NCBI GenBank assembly: GCA_017469405.1
Contig: JAFUGL010000015.1
Location: forward strand, 1 to 36,651
Direction: 5' to 3'
DNA length: 36,651 nt
Source: Lachnospiraceae bacterium
GTDB lineage: Bacteria; Bacillota; Clostridia; Lachnospirales; Lachnospiraceae
Shown here piece by piece: positions 8,457-18,638 of the stretch (position 1 is its first letter; every line of letters starts with the position of its first letter). The notes under the pieces were generated by a model, which saw only the letters and a program-made list of their open reading frames with translations, did no database searches and was not told where the DNA came from. Position numbers and translations under genes: made by a program.

Positions 8457-8478
8457 ATTACTTACTTTTCAAAGTAAT
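8457..8478 (+). promoter_or_regulatory. Hairpin between ilvN and ilvC, possible processing or attenuation site
   Basis: ATTACTT at 8457-8463 pairs with AAGTAAT at 8472-8478 around an 8-base loop, followed by T-rich DNA at about 8485-8500. It could weakly terminate or set the ilvN:ilvC ratio. The stem contains only A-T pairs plus one G-C, so any effect would be modest. Confidence 0.25.
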
Positions 8479-8503
8479 AACATATATATTTTTTATTTAT
8501 TAA

Positions 8504-9541
<1,038 letters not shown>

Positions 9542-9564
9542 TATATTTGACAGGTGTGGCAGGG

Positions 9565-9705
9565 GACAGGCACCTTGTCACATTACATGAGTATATCGGA
9601 CTTTATGAAAAATGTGCAAAGCATGGCGTTAAGTAGCACGTGCCATGCGTGCACATTTTTTCATACAGTAGATATATATTCAATATATGTGACAAGGTGC
9701 CTGTC
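9565..9705. repeat. Large palindromic element A, with terminator-like core
   Basis: A nested inverted repeat fills most of the ilvC to anti-sigma-like gap. The outer arms, 9565-9583 and 9687-9705, are a perfect 19-bp match. Inside are TATATC 9592-9597 with GATATA 9671-9676. Next come 9605-9618 with 9650-9664, where ATGAAAA...TGTGCA pairs with TGCACATTTTTTCAT with one bulge. The innermost stem is GCATGGC 9621-9627 with GCCATGC 9642-9648. The loop (9628-9641) starts GTTAAG and contains TAGCA. The innermost part, an A-tract then a GC stem then T6, is shaped like a bidirectional intrinsic terminator and may end ilvC transcripts. Element C at 33164 shares this core but not the outer arms. Confidence 0.85.
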
Positions 9706-9736
9706 TTACAAACACACATAATTAAGGAGAAATCAT

Positions 9737-10285
9737 ATGACTTGTTTGGAAGCACAATCGAATATTATGGCTTTTATTGATGGCAAGCTTTCAGATGATG
9801 AAGTTGTTGATTTTGTCCGTCATATGCAAAGCTGTAAGAATTGTTCTGAGGAACTGGAGATATACTATACCTTAATAGTTGGTATGAGAAAACTGGATAA
9901 TAATGAAGATTTACCTCAGAATTTCAAATTATTGTTAAATGAAGATTTGGATAATGCCAAAAATAAGATTCAAAAAGCAAAAAGGTTTAAGATATCAACT
10001 TTTGGAGTTTTTTTCATAGCATTTGTTTTTGTTTTATTTTTGTTTTATGGAAGGATTTTGCAGAAAGTTCACACTATAGAACAGATAACTATAAAAGAAC
10101 GTCAGGGTGATTATTATTTTTTAAATTCGTTTAGGGATTATATTACTTTTGAAGATGAAGATATAATTGTTTATCATAAAGAAAAATACACATATAAAGA
10201 AAAAAATATATACGAAAAAATAAAAGGTTATAATATTACTCATCATTATGATCCTTTTGAGGAAGAGGAGGATTTAATTCAATGA
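9737..10285 (+). CDS. Membrane protein with N-terminal ZAS-type zinc-finger (anti-sigma-like)
   Basis: A 182-residue protein. The N-terminus matches the zinc-binding anti-sigma (ZAS, putative zinc-finger) pattern: C3 near the start, then H29-x3-C33-x2-C36, inside the short helical LSDDEVVDFVRHMQSC segment. A single membrane helix follows at about 86-105, with its basic flank on the N-terminal side. The C-terminal 75 residues would be outside and are charged and aromatic; I recognise no domain in them. In characterised systems such proteins hold an ECF sigma factor at the membrane, but no sigma gene is present on either side. The start is ATG 9737 with AAGGAG. Its last four bases overlap polA (ATGA), so the two are translationally linked. 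The function is a guess from the motif. Confidence 0.7.
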   Translation: MTCLEAQSNIMAFIDGKLSDDEVVDFVRHMQSCKNCSEELEIYYTLIVGMRKLDNNEDLPQNFKLLLNEDLDNAKNKIQKAKRFKISTFGVFFIAFVFVLFLFYGRILQKVHTIEQITIKERQGDYYFLNSFRDYITFEDEDIIVYHKEKYTYKEKNIYEKIKGYNITHHYDPFEEEEDLIQ

Positions 10286-12909
10286 ATAAGCTTTTATTAA
10301 TAGATGGAAACAGTATTCTTAACAGAGCTTTTTACGGACTTCCTGATCTGACAACAAGTGATGGAAGACATACAAATGCTGTGCTTGGATTTTTAAATAT
10401 AATATTAAAGGTAATTGATGAAGAACAAGCTTCACATGTTTGTGTTGCTTTTGATTTAAAAGAGCCTACATTTAGACACAAGATGTTTAGTGAATATAAA
10501 GGCACAAGACATCCGATGCCGGATGAACTCAGGGAGCAGGTTCCGCTTATCAAGGAAGTTTTGAAAAGTATGAATATCTTCACTATATCTAAAGCAGGAT
10601 ATGAAGCTGATGATATCTTAGGAACTCTTTCAAGAGTGGGTGAGAAGAACGGATATGATGTGACGGTTTTATCAGGAGACAGAGATTTACTACAGCTTGC
10701 TACTGATAAAATCTTAATAAAAATCCCAAAGACAAAAGCAGGAAAAACAGAAATCTATAATTATTATGATAAAGATGTAATTAATGAATACGGAGTTACA
10801 CCTCTTATTTTTATCGATATGAAAGGTCTTATGGGTGATGCATCTGACAATATTCCGGGTGTTCCCGGAGTTGGTCCTAAGTCTGCCGGTAAGCTTCTTT
10901 TGGATTATGGCTCCATGGATGGAATATATGAACATATCGATGAAATCAAAAAAAGCAAAATGAAGGATAATTTGGTTGAGTTTAAAGATCAGGCATATAT
11001 GTCCAAAGAACTTGCAACAATCAAACTTGATTGTGAACTTGATGCTAAGCTTGAAGATATGCTTTATAAGGATGCTTTTAATGATGAATCATATAAATTA
11101 TTTAGTGATTTGGAATTCAAGAGCCTTTTATCAAGATTTGACGAATCTAATAAGAAAGCAGAAGAATTTAATTTTGAGATTATTTATATATCTGAGAAGA
11201 ATGAATTAAAAAAATTATTTGACAAAGAGTTTAATTCTTTTGGTTTTGCATATATTGATAATGGCTCTGATCTTATTGGCGCAAGCTTAACATTTGAAGA
11301 TAAAAACACATATATCATCAGATTAAATGGCGAGATTGATTCAGAACTTATAAATTCTTATATTATTGATTGTCTTAAGAGCAATAAAAGAATATGTTCA
11401 CTAAACATAAAGGAAGAACTAAAGTTTATCAATCTTAATTCTTCATTTGACATATTTGACTGTGGGATTGGAGCTTATTTAATTAATCCTTTAAAGGATG
11501 AATATGCACATGATGATATAGCAAAAGAGTATCTTGGACTTACTATTTTAACTAAAAAAGAGTTGATAGGAAAAAATGAAATTAATATCTTTACAATAGA
11601 AGATGAAAATATATCAAAATATATAGCATATCAGTCTATGATACCATTTCTTGCAACAGATAATATAATTAATAAACTTAAAGCTATGGATATGTTTGAA
11701 CTTTATACAGATATTGAACTTCCATGCACTTTTGCATTATATGAAATGGAAAAAAACGGTATAAAAGTCGATGGAAAAGCCTTGCATGAATTTGGTATTA
11801 AATTAAGAGAAAATATTGATATTTTAACTAAAGAAATATATGAACTCGCCGGAAAAGAATTTAATATTAATTCAACCAAACAGTTGGGTGAGATTCTTTT
11901 TGAGGATTTGGGATTGAAGTCAGGTAAGAAAACCAAGACAGGATATTCTACAAGTGTTGAAGTACTTGAAAAAATCAAGGGTGAGCATGAAATTATTCCT
12001 AAAATTCTTGACTACAGACAGCTTACTAAGTTGAATTCCACTTATGTTGAAGGCTTAGAAGTATTTATAAGACCTGATGGCAGAATTCACGGAAAATTTA
12101 ATCAGACAGTAACTGCAACAGGAAGAATCAGTTCCACAGAGCCAAATCTTCAAAATATACCTACGAGACTTCCGCTTGGCAGGGAGATCAGGAAGGTTTT
12201 TATTCCTGAGGATGGTTATGTTTTTTTAGATGCAGATTATTCTCAGATAGAATTAAGAGTACTGGCACATCTTTCAAATGACGATGCGCTAATATCCGCA
12301 TATAAAAAAGGTTCGGATATTCATACAATTACAGCATCAGAGGTATTTGATGTACCTATTGATAAAGTTGACAGTCTTATGAGACGAAAAGCTAAAGCTG
12401 TAAATTTTGGCATAGTTTATGGAATCAGTTCATTTGGTCTTGGACAGGACCTTGATATATCAAGAAAAGAAGCAGAAGGATATATCAATAAATACTTTGA
12501 TACCTATAAAAATGTAAAAAATTATCTTGATGATGTTGTAAAAAGCGCAAAAAACAAAGGCTATTCTATTACAATGTTTAAAAGAAGAAGACCGATTCCG
12601 GAACTTAAATCTTCAAATTTTATGACCAGAAGCTTTGGAGAACGCTGCGCTATGAATTCACCAATTCAGGGTACAGCTGCAGATATTATAAAAATAGCGA
12701 TGATTAATGTTGATAAGGAATTAAAGAAAAGAAATCTTAAATCAAGACTAATACTTCAGGTGCATGATGAGCTCTTAATAGAAACAAAAAGAGAAGAACT
12801 TGAAGAAGTCAGGGATATTTTAAAGGAAAATATGATGAAAGCGGCTGATTTAAGTGTTCCGCTTATAGTCGATATGCATGATGGCGAAAGTTGGTTTGAT
12901 GCAAAATAG
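10282..12909 (+). CDS. polA: DNA polymerase I
   Basis: Fills gaps and removes RNA primers in replication and repair. The 875 residues contain the 5'-3' exonuclease domain (1 to about 265, with LLIDGNSILNRAF, AFD, GDRDLLQL and the GVPGVGPKSA helix-hairpin-helix). A 3'-5' exonuclease-like domain spans about 300-470. The family A polymerase domain spans about 490-875 (motif A DADYSQIELR with D650; RRKAKAVNFGIVYG; motif C QVHDE with D829). In the middle domain the metal-binding DxE of E. coli is replaced (YIDNGS region) and later acidic residues are missing. Proofreading is therefore probably inactive, as in many Firmicutes. The start is ATG 10282 inside the end of the preceding gene, with GAGGAGG upstream. 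Confidence 0.96.
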   Translation: MNKLLLIDGNSILNRAFYGLPDLTTSDGRHTNAVLGFLNIILKVIDEEQASHVCVAFDLKEPTFRHKMFSEYKGTRHPMPDELREQVPLIKEVLKSMNIFTISKAGYEADDILGTLSRVGEKNGYDVTVLSGDRDLLQLATDKILIKIPKTKAGKTEIYNYYDKDVINEYGVTPLIFIDMKGLMGDASDNIPGVPGVGPKSAGKLLLDYGSMDGIYEHIDEIKKSKMKDNLVEFKDQAYMSKELATIKLDCELDAKLEDMLYKDAFNDESYKLFSDLEFKSLLSRFDESNKKAEEFNFEIIYISEKNELKKLFDKEFNSFGFAYIDNGSDLIGASLTFEDKNTYIIRLNGEIDSELINSYIIDCLKSNKRICSLNIKEELKFINLNSSFDIFDCGIGAYLINPLKDEYAHDDIAKEYLGLTILTKKELIGKNEINIFTIEDENISKYIAYQSMIPFLATDNIINKLKAMDMFELYTDIELPCTFALYEMEKNGIKVDGKALHEFGIKLRENIDILTKEIYELAGKEFNINSTKQLGEILFEDLGLKSGKKTKTGYSTSVEVLEKIKGEHEIIPKILDYRQLTKLNSTYVEGLEVFIRPDGRIHGKFNQTVTATGRISSTEPNLQNIPTRLPLGREIRKVFIPEDGYVFLDADYSQIELRVLAHLSNDDALISAYKKGSDIHTITASEVFDVPIDKVDSLMRRKAKAVNFGIVYGISSFGLGQDLDISRKEAEGYINKYFDTYKNVKNYLDDVVKSAKNKGYSITMFKRRRPIPELKSSNFMTRSFGERCAMNSPIQGTAADIIKIAMINVDKELKKRNLKSRLILQVHDELLIETKREELEEVRDILKENMMKAADLSVPLIVDMHDGESWFDAK

Positions 12910-12976
12910 TTAATGATTAACAAATGTATTAGCATGTATTAACTAAGTAGATTTTAAGATAAATCAAGGGATAAAC

Positions 12977-13600
12977 ATGAAAATATTAGGTATAACCGGA
13001 GGTGTAGGCTCCGGCAAAAGCAGAATATTATATGATTTGAAAAAAGATTATAATGCTTATGTTATAGAAGCGGATATTCTTGCTCATGAGCTTATGGAAC
13101 CGGGAAAAACAATATATAATAAAATAATTGATGAATTTGGAAATGATATTCTTTCTGAAGAAACGCCTTATCCTATAGACAGAAAAAGATTGGCTGAAAT
13201 TGTTTTTAATGATTCCGAAAGTCTCAAAAAACTTAATAAAATTATACATCCGCTTGTTAAAGATGAAATATTACGTCAAATATCCGAAAAAGAAGCTGAA
13301 GGAAAAACTTCTCTTTTTGTAATCGAAGCTGCACTTTTAATAGAGGACGGATATAAAGAGATTTGTGATGAAATCTGGTATATATGGGTTTCCAGAGAAG
13401 AAAGGATAAGAAGACTTAAAAAACAAAGAGGCTATACAAAGGAGAAATGCATCTCTATATTTGAAAGTCAAAAGCCGGATGAATACTATAAAAAATATGC
13501 AAATTTCACCATAAATAATGAAAAAAGTTACGAAAATTCATCAAAACAACTAAAAGCAAGGTTGAATATATTTTTGACAAATGATATAATAAAAAAATAA
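12977..13600 (+). CDS. coaE: Dephospho-CoA kinase
   Basis: Last step of coenzyme A synthesis: ATP-dependent phosphorylation of the 3'-hydroxyl of dephospho-CoA. The 207 residues match the usual length of about 200. The P-loop GGVGSGKS lies at about 7-14. The family EADILAHELMEPG block (substrate and DxD region), HPLV and the IEAALLIEDGY segment follow, and the lid segment has RRLKKQRGYT. The start is ATG 12977 with AAGGGAT upstream. It sits 67 bases after polA in the same direction; polA-coaE neighbourhoods are common in Firmicutes. The FtsA-like gene begins 19 bases later. Confidence 0.94.
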   Translation: MKILGITGGVGSGKSRILYDLKKDYNAYVIEADILAHELMEPGKTIYNKIIDEFGNDILSEETPYPIDRKRLAEIVFNDSESLKKLNKIIHPLVKDEILRQISEKEAEGKTSLFVIEAALLIEDGYKEICDEIWYIWVSREERIRRLKKQRGYTKEKCISIFESQKPDEYYKKYANFTINNEKSYENSSKQLKARLNIFLTNDIIKK

Positions 13601-13619
13601 TCGTAACAGGAGGAAAATC

Positions 13620-15722
13620 ATGGCTGCAATTACAAAATATCCGGAACCACTTATATTTGGCTTAGATATAGGCACAAGAAGTATTGTTGGTACCGTAGGC
13701 TATAAAGAAGCAGAGAAATTTAATGTTGTGGCTATGGCTGTTAAGTTCCATGATTCCAGATCAATGATAGATGGTCAGATTCATGATATCAATAAGGTTA
13801 GTGAAGATATTATCTATGTAAAAAATGAGCTTGAAAAACAGCTTGGTGGAAGAAAGCTTAAGGATGTATGTATAGCAGCTGCAGGCCGAGTTCTTAAGAC
13901 TGCTGTAGGTCATGGGGATTATGAGTTTGATGAAAATACTGAGATAACTCAGGAATATATTCATTCTATTGATTTGATTGGTGTTGAAAAGGCACACGAT
14001 ATAGTGCTTGAAGAACTTCATGAAAATAGTGAAAAGACTAAGTACTATTGTGTTGGTTATACAGCGATAAAATATTATTTAAATGATTATGAGATTCTTA
14101 ATTTGGAGGGACACAGAGGTGTCAAGATCGGTGCGGACATTCTTGCTACGTTTCTTCCGGAAGAAGTTGTTAGCAGTTTATATACAGCTGTTGAAAAGGC
14201 AGGTCTATATGTTTCCAATCTTACATTGGAGCCTATTGCCGCTATAAATGTAGCTATTCCTGAAAATTTCAGATTACTTAATATCGCACTTTTGGATGTT
14301 GGCGCGGGAACATCTGATATATGTATTACAAGAGATGGAAGTATAATAGGATATGGAATGATTCCATCAGCAGGAGATGAGCTGACTGAAACCCTTATAA
14401 AAAAATATCTTATTGATTTTGATACAGCTGAAATGTTAAAAATGGTAAGTCCTAAGAAAAAGACTGTTACTTATAAAGATATTATGGGTATACCACATAA
14501 GATTACTCCTGATGAGATATTTAAAACACTTGCTTCAGTTAAAGATGAAATTACCAAAAAAATTGCAGATAAAATAATAGAGCTTAACGGTGGTATGCCG
14601 GTAAGCGCTGTTTTCGTTGTTGGAGGAGGCGGAAAACTGGAAGGTTTTACTGAGGTCCTCGCTAAGATGCTCAAAATACCTGAGGAAAGAGTAGCACTTA
14701 GAGGTCAGGAAGTTATGCACAATATAAATTTCCTTGTTGAGAATATTAAAAAGGATCCTTTATATGTCACTCCGATAGGTATATGTCTTAATTATTTTGA
14801 TCAGAAAAATAATTTTATTTTTGTTACTGTAAATGGTGACAGAGTGAAATTGTATAACAATGACAAACTTACAATTTTTGATGCGGCAGTCCAGTATGGT
14901 CTCCCAAATGAACATATTTTCCCTAAAAGAGGTGCTGATTTAACATTTAAGATTAATGGCAAAAACAGAATAGTTCGAGGGTTTAATGGTGAGGCTGCTG
15001 TTATCAAGAGAAATGATAATATTGTTGGAATGAACGCTCTTATAGAGGCAAATGATAAGATAGATATCGTTAAGTCAACTGCAGGTGAAAAAGCATCGGC
15101 ATTGCTGGGTTCACTTCCGGAATATGATGGTACACTTGATTTTATTGTAAATGATACTAAAATTACCTGTCCTAAATTTGCAGTCGTAAACGGAGTTCCG
15201 GAGACTGAATCTTATGAAATTAAAGAAGGCGATGATATTGAAATGCAGAATTATTATCTTCTTGATCAGTTGCTGACATATATGGATGTTAAGCCTGAGG
15301 GTAAAATATTTGTCAATAATAAAGAAGCATCACCGGATGATAAGATTTATGAGAATTTTGTTGTTTCATGGAGTGATGAGGTAAAATTTGATGATTTGCC
15401 TGAAGCTACTGAGGCAGATAAAGAAAATATTAAAGAAAAATTTAAGGAAAAGGAAAAGCTTTCCGATAAAGAAAATCAGGATAATAATGAATCAAAAGCA
15501 AATGATGATAAAGAAATATCTATGCATGTTATCATCAATAATAAGCCTTATACCTTAACAGGTAAAAATGAATACAGATTTGTTGATGCAATGGATGCAT
15601 GTGAATTTGATATGTCTTCTATGAAGGGGAGTCGTCTTGAAACCATGGTTGACGGATCGCATGCTGAGTTTATTGATTTAATTCATGAAGGTGCTAATAT
15701 TGAAATTTATTGGGAGAAATAG
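13620..15722 (+). CDS. Long FtsA-like actin-fold ATPase with C-terminal repeats
   Basis: A 700-residue protein of the FtsA/PilM branch of the actin superfamily. Phosphate-1 is LDIGTRS (about 15-21), an SHS2-like 1C insertion lies at about 85-175, phosphate-2 is DVGAGTSD (226-233), and the adenosine motif is VVGGGGK (333-339). Classical FtsA is about 420 residues. Here an extra 320 residues (about 395-700) follow, in place of the usual C-terminal membrane-targeting helix. They appear to hold two or three beta-grasp-like units, starting near VTVNGDRVKLYNN and near VIINNKPYTLTG, separated by an acidic Lys/Glu/Asn linker at about 600-635. There is no membrane helix. The start is ATG 13620 with AGGAGG. 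The stop is 5 bases before the next start, so it forms an operon with a diguanylate cyclase. Its role in division or envelope assembly is inferred only. Confidence 0.8.
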   Translation: MAAITKYPEPLIFGLDIGTRSIVGTVGYKEAEKFNVVAMAVKFHDSRSMIDGQIHDINKVSEDIIYVKNELEKQLGGRKLKDVCIAAAGRVLKTAVGHGDYEFDENTEITQEYIHSIDLIGVEKAHDIVLEELHENSEKTKYYCVGYTAIKYYLNDYEILNLEGHRGVKIGADILATFLPEEVVSSLYTAVEKAGLYVSNLTLEPIAAINVAIPENFRLLNIALLDVGAGTSDICITRDGSIIGYGMIPSAGDELTETLIKKYLIDFDTAEMLKMVSPKKKTVTYKDIMGIPHKITPDEIFKTLASVKDEITKKIADKIIELNGGMPVSAVFVVGGGGKLEGFTEVLAKMLKIPEERVALRGQEVMHNINFLVENIKKDPLYVTPIGICLNYFDQKNNFIFVTVNGDRVKLYNNDKLTIFDAAVQYGLPNEHIFPKRGADLTFKINGKNRIVRGFNGEAAVIKRNDNIVGMNALIEANDKIDIVKSTAGEKASALLGSLPEYDGTLDFIVNDTKITCPKFAVVNGVPETESYEIKEGDDIEMQNYYLLDQLLTYMDVKPEGKIFVNNKEASPDDKIYENFVVSWSDEVKFDDLPEATEADKENIKEKFKEKEKLSDKENQDNNESKANDDKEISMHVIINNKPYTLTGKNEYRFVDAMDACEFDMSSMKGSRLETMVDGSHAEFIDLIHEGANIEIYWEK

Positions 15723-15727
15723 TTCTT

Positions 15728-17491
15728 ATGGGAAAGGCAAAAAAAGAGTTGAGCGTTGAATCCGGTATTACAGACGGATCGGCTAATTCATTTGACAGAA
15801 TGAATGATTCAATTAAATATAATCCTTTGTTTCATAGAATACTTTATTTGGCTAATGTTGTAACAGCTCTGATGGTTTATCTCGCAAAGCTTACAAACAG
15901 CAGCAAGGATCCAAAGTTAAATGCTATGCATATTTTTATAATCCTTATAGTGTTCTTTGTGATTGATTTTTTGATGTACAGAGTTGATTATTTTACATCC
16001 AAAAATGTATTTCTTGTATTTAGAGCTATAGAAATAATCGTATATGAAGCAATAGTGGCACTTATTCCTAATCTTATGATAGTATTTGCGACTCTTTGCG
16101 TTTTGGTAACGATTTTTTCTATTGAGTATATGCTTTATAATACTCATTTTACCAAAGATTATATTTTTAACAGAAGGTTTTTTATCATCATTGTTTATGT
16201 TGCATCAGCTGTTTTAGGCATGAAGTTTAGAACGGAAACCGAAACGATTTGTTTTATATTTACACAGATAGGTATGATTTTTGCATCATTTACGATAGTT
16301 GATATGATTATATCAATTAATGAAAAAAATGAACGCAAGATATTTAAGCTCACATTGGAAGTTTCTGATATTCAGGATACAAATGAAAAGCTTATAGAAT
16401 ACCAGAAGAAAATCGAATCAACAAATGAGCAGATTAATTACCAGCGTATAGAGATGCAAAGAACTAATAAAGAACTTGCTCAGGTTAATAAAGAAACAGA
16501 GGCTCAGACCAAGGTTATGAGCTTTATGGCTTCTACATTTGATATTGCTAAGTGTATTGATGTTCTTACAGACTCTATAATGGATACTAAGCTGCCCAAA
16601 TTATGTGCTATATATACTGAACCTGATGAATATATTAATGCTCATGGTAATTTTACCGTTAAAACTAATTATACATCTGTTGAAAGAAGATTACGCAAAG
16701 ATATCGAACAGATATATACAGATTTTAAATCAAGCACACATAAGTCAAAGATTTATTCTGAAACAGAGCTTGTTCAATTTAAGTTTATAGGTGATGCTAA
16801 TATTAATTCAGTTGCAATACTTCCTCTGGCAGAAGGACAGAAAATCTACGGAATAATGATAATCGCATCTGATAATGCTGAATTCTTTGACAAAGGACTT
16901 AATTACTATGAGGCAAGTGTTGCAGAATTTAATATATCTGTTAAGAATTCAAAGCTTTATCTTATGATGCAGGATATGGCTCATAAAGACGGACTTACCG
17001 GAATAAATAACAGAATGTACTTTATGCAGCTTTTTGATGCAGCAGTTAAAAAAGCGAAGAGGACAAAGAGTAGTCTTTCTGTTGCTCTTTATGATATAGA
17101 CAAATTTAAATCTGTAAATGATACCTATGGACATTTGGCCGGAGATGCTGTTATAAAAACCGTTGCATCAATAGGCAATAAATACGCTGAGGAAAATGGT
17201 GGTTTTGTAGGAAGATATGGCGGAGAAGAATTTCTTATAGTATTACCTGATAAGTCTGAAAAGGAAGCCCTTCCTATACTTGAGACTATGCATGAGGAGA
17301 TTAAAAACACTATTGTCAAGCATGAGCAAGACAATATAAAAGTCAATGTATGTATTGGTCTTACTTCATATCCTAATATATGCGATGAGCCTAATATGCT
17401 TATTAATAGAGCTGATATGGCTATGTATTACGGTAAAGAGCATGGAAGAGGCCGTCTTGTCATAGATGATACAGAATTAATTAAAGAATAA
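15728..17491 (+). CDS. Membrane diguanylate cyclase (GGDEF protein)
   Basis: Likely makes cyclic di-GMP from two GTP. The N-terminal 190 residues contain about six hydrophobic membrane segments. A coiled coil (about 195-255, rich in Glu/Gln/Asn) connects to a GAF-like domain (about 260-415). The GGDEF domain at about 420-587 has DIDKFKSVNDTYGHLAGD and the active loop GGEEF at 498-502. The product-inhibition RxxD I-site is not present at the expected position before RYGGEEF (ENGG there), so feedback control may be lost. I choose ATG 15728, with GGGAG 12 bases upstream inside the end of the FtsA-like gene. A TTG at 15710 in the same frame would add six residues but overlaps that gene and lacks a ribosome-binding site. 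Confidence 0.88.
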   Translation: MGKAKKELSVESGITDGSANSFDRMNDSIKYNPLFHRILYLANVVTALMVYLAKLTNSSKDPKLNAMHIFIILIVFFVIDFLMYRVDYFTSKNVFLVFRAIEIIVYEAIVALIPNLMIVFATLCVLVTIFSIEYMLYNTHFTKDYIFNRRFFIIIVYVASAVLGMKFRTETETICFIFTQIGMIFASFTIVDMIISINEKNERKIFKLTLEVSDIQDTNEKLIEYQKKIESTNEQINYQRIEMQRTNKELAQVNKETEAQTKVMSFMASTFDIAKCIDVLTDSIMDTKLPKLCAIYTEPDEYINAHGNFTVKTNYTSVERRLRKDIEQIYTDFKSSTHKSKIYSETELVQFKFIGDANINSVAILPLAEGQKIYGIMIIASDNAEFFDKGLNYYEASVAEFNISVKNSKLYLMMQDMAHKDGLTGINNRMYFMQLFDAAVKKAKRTKSSLSVALYDIDKFKSVNDTYGHLAGDAVIKTVASIGNKYAEENGGFVGRYGGEEFLIVLPDKSEKEALPILETMHEEIKNTIVKHEQDNIKVNVCIGLTSYPNICDEPNMLINRADMAMYYGKEHGRGRLVIDDTELIKE

Positions 17492-17528
17492 TTAACTATA
17501 TAATAATGGATGTTAAAGGAGAAGAAAC

Positions 17529-18536
17529 GTGGGATTTATTGATAGCATTAAACAACGCGCAAAAGCTGACAAAAAAACAATAGTTCTGCCGGAGACTGCT
17601 GATATGAGAACCTTACAAGCTGCACATAAGGTTTTGGAAGAGGATATTGCAAATATTATTTTAATTGGCGATAAAACGGATATTAATAAAAGAGCAGTAG
17701 AGAATGGTCTTGATTTATCAAAAGCCGGTTTCGTTGATCCGTATGATTGCCCAAAACTTAATGATTATGTGGCATTATTGGTTGAAATCAGAAAGAAAAA
17801 AGGAATTACTCCTGAAGAGGCAAAAGAACTATTACTAACAAATCTTTTATATTTTGGCTGCATAATGGTTAAGGCCGGTGATGCAGACGGTATGGTTGCA
17901 GGTGCTGTAAATTCTTCTGCAAATGTTTTACGTGCTGCATTACAAATACTAAAGACTGCTCCTGATACAAAGCTTGTTTCTGCATTTTTCCTTGTTGTTG
18001 TTCCAAATTGCGATATGGGTGCAAACGGAACCTTCGTATTTTCAGATGCAGGACTCAATCAGTTCCCAAATGCAGAGGAACTTGCTGCTATAGCTGAAAG
18101 TTCAGCCAAATCATTTAGACTTCTTGTTGACGAGGAGCCGATTGTTGCCATGCTTTCACATTCAACAAAGGGAAGCGCAAAGCATCCATATGTTGACAAA
18201 GTTATAGAAGCCACAAAGATTGTTAACAGAGAATGTCCTGATTTAAAATGTGACGGCGAGCTTCAATCAGATGCCGCTATAGTTCCTGAGGTTGCTGCTT
18301 CAAAGGCACCGGGAAGTACTGTTGCCGGTAAGGCAAATGTTCTTATATTCCCTGATCTGGATGCAGGAAACATAGGCTATAAGCTTGTGCAAAGATTGGC
18401 AAAGGCTGATGCTTATGGCCCAATCACACAAGGCATAGCTAAACCTGTAAATGACCTTTCAAGAGGTTGTTCTGCTGATGATATAGTTGGCGTAGTTGCC
18501 ATAACGGCTGTGCAGGCACAGGCTTTAATCGAATAA
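17529..18536 (+). CDS. pta: Phosphate acetyltransferase
   Basis: Converts acetyl-CoA and phosphate to acetyl phosphate, the first half of the acetate/ATP pathway in fermentation. The 335 residues correspond to the short, single-domain form typical of Gram-positive bacteria. Recognisable blocks are VLPETADMRTLQAA, GDADGMVAGA, the SHSTKGSAKHP segment and the C-terminal GPITQGIAKPVNDLSRG. The start is GTG 17529 with AAAGGAG at about 17515-17521; no ATG lies in range. ackA follows after 102 AT-rich bases, the usual pairing. Confidence 0.96.
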   Translation: MGFIDSIKQRAKADKKTIVLPETADMRTLQAAHKVLEEDIANIILIGDKTDINKRAVENGLDLSKAGFVDPYDCPKLNDYVALLVEIRKKKGITPEEAKELLLTNLLYFGCIMVKAGDADGMVAGAVNSSANVLRAALQILKTAPDTKLVSAFFLVVVPNCDMGANGTFVFSDAGLNQFPNAEELAAIAESSAKSFRLLVDEEPIVAMLSHSTKGSAKHPYVDKVIEATKIVNRECPDLKCDGELQSDAAIVPEVAASKAPGSTVAGKANVLIFPDLDAGNIGYKLVQRLAKADAYGPITQGIAKPVNDLSRGCSADDIVGVVAITAVQAQALIE

Positions 18537-18638
18537 TATAAAAAATATTAATTAATAAAAATATACATATAAGCTTTAATTATTAGATAATATGATAAGT
18601 TTATTTTAAGTGCAAAATTAAAATGAGGAGACAGAATA

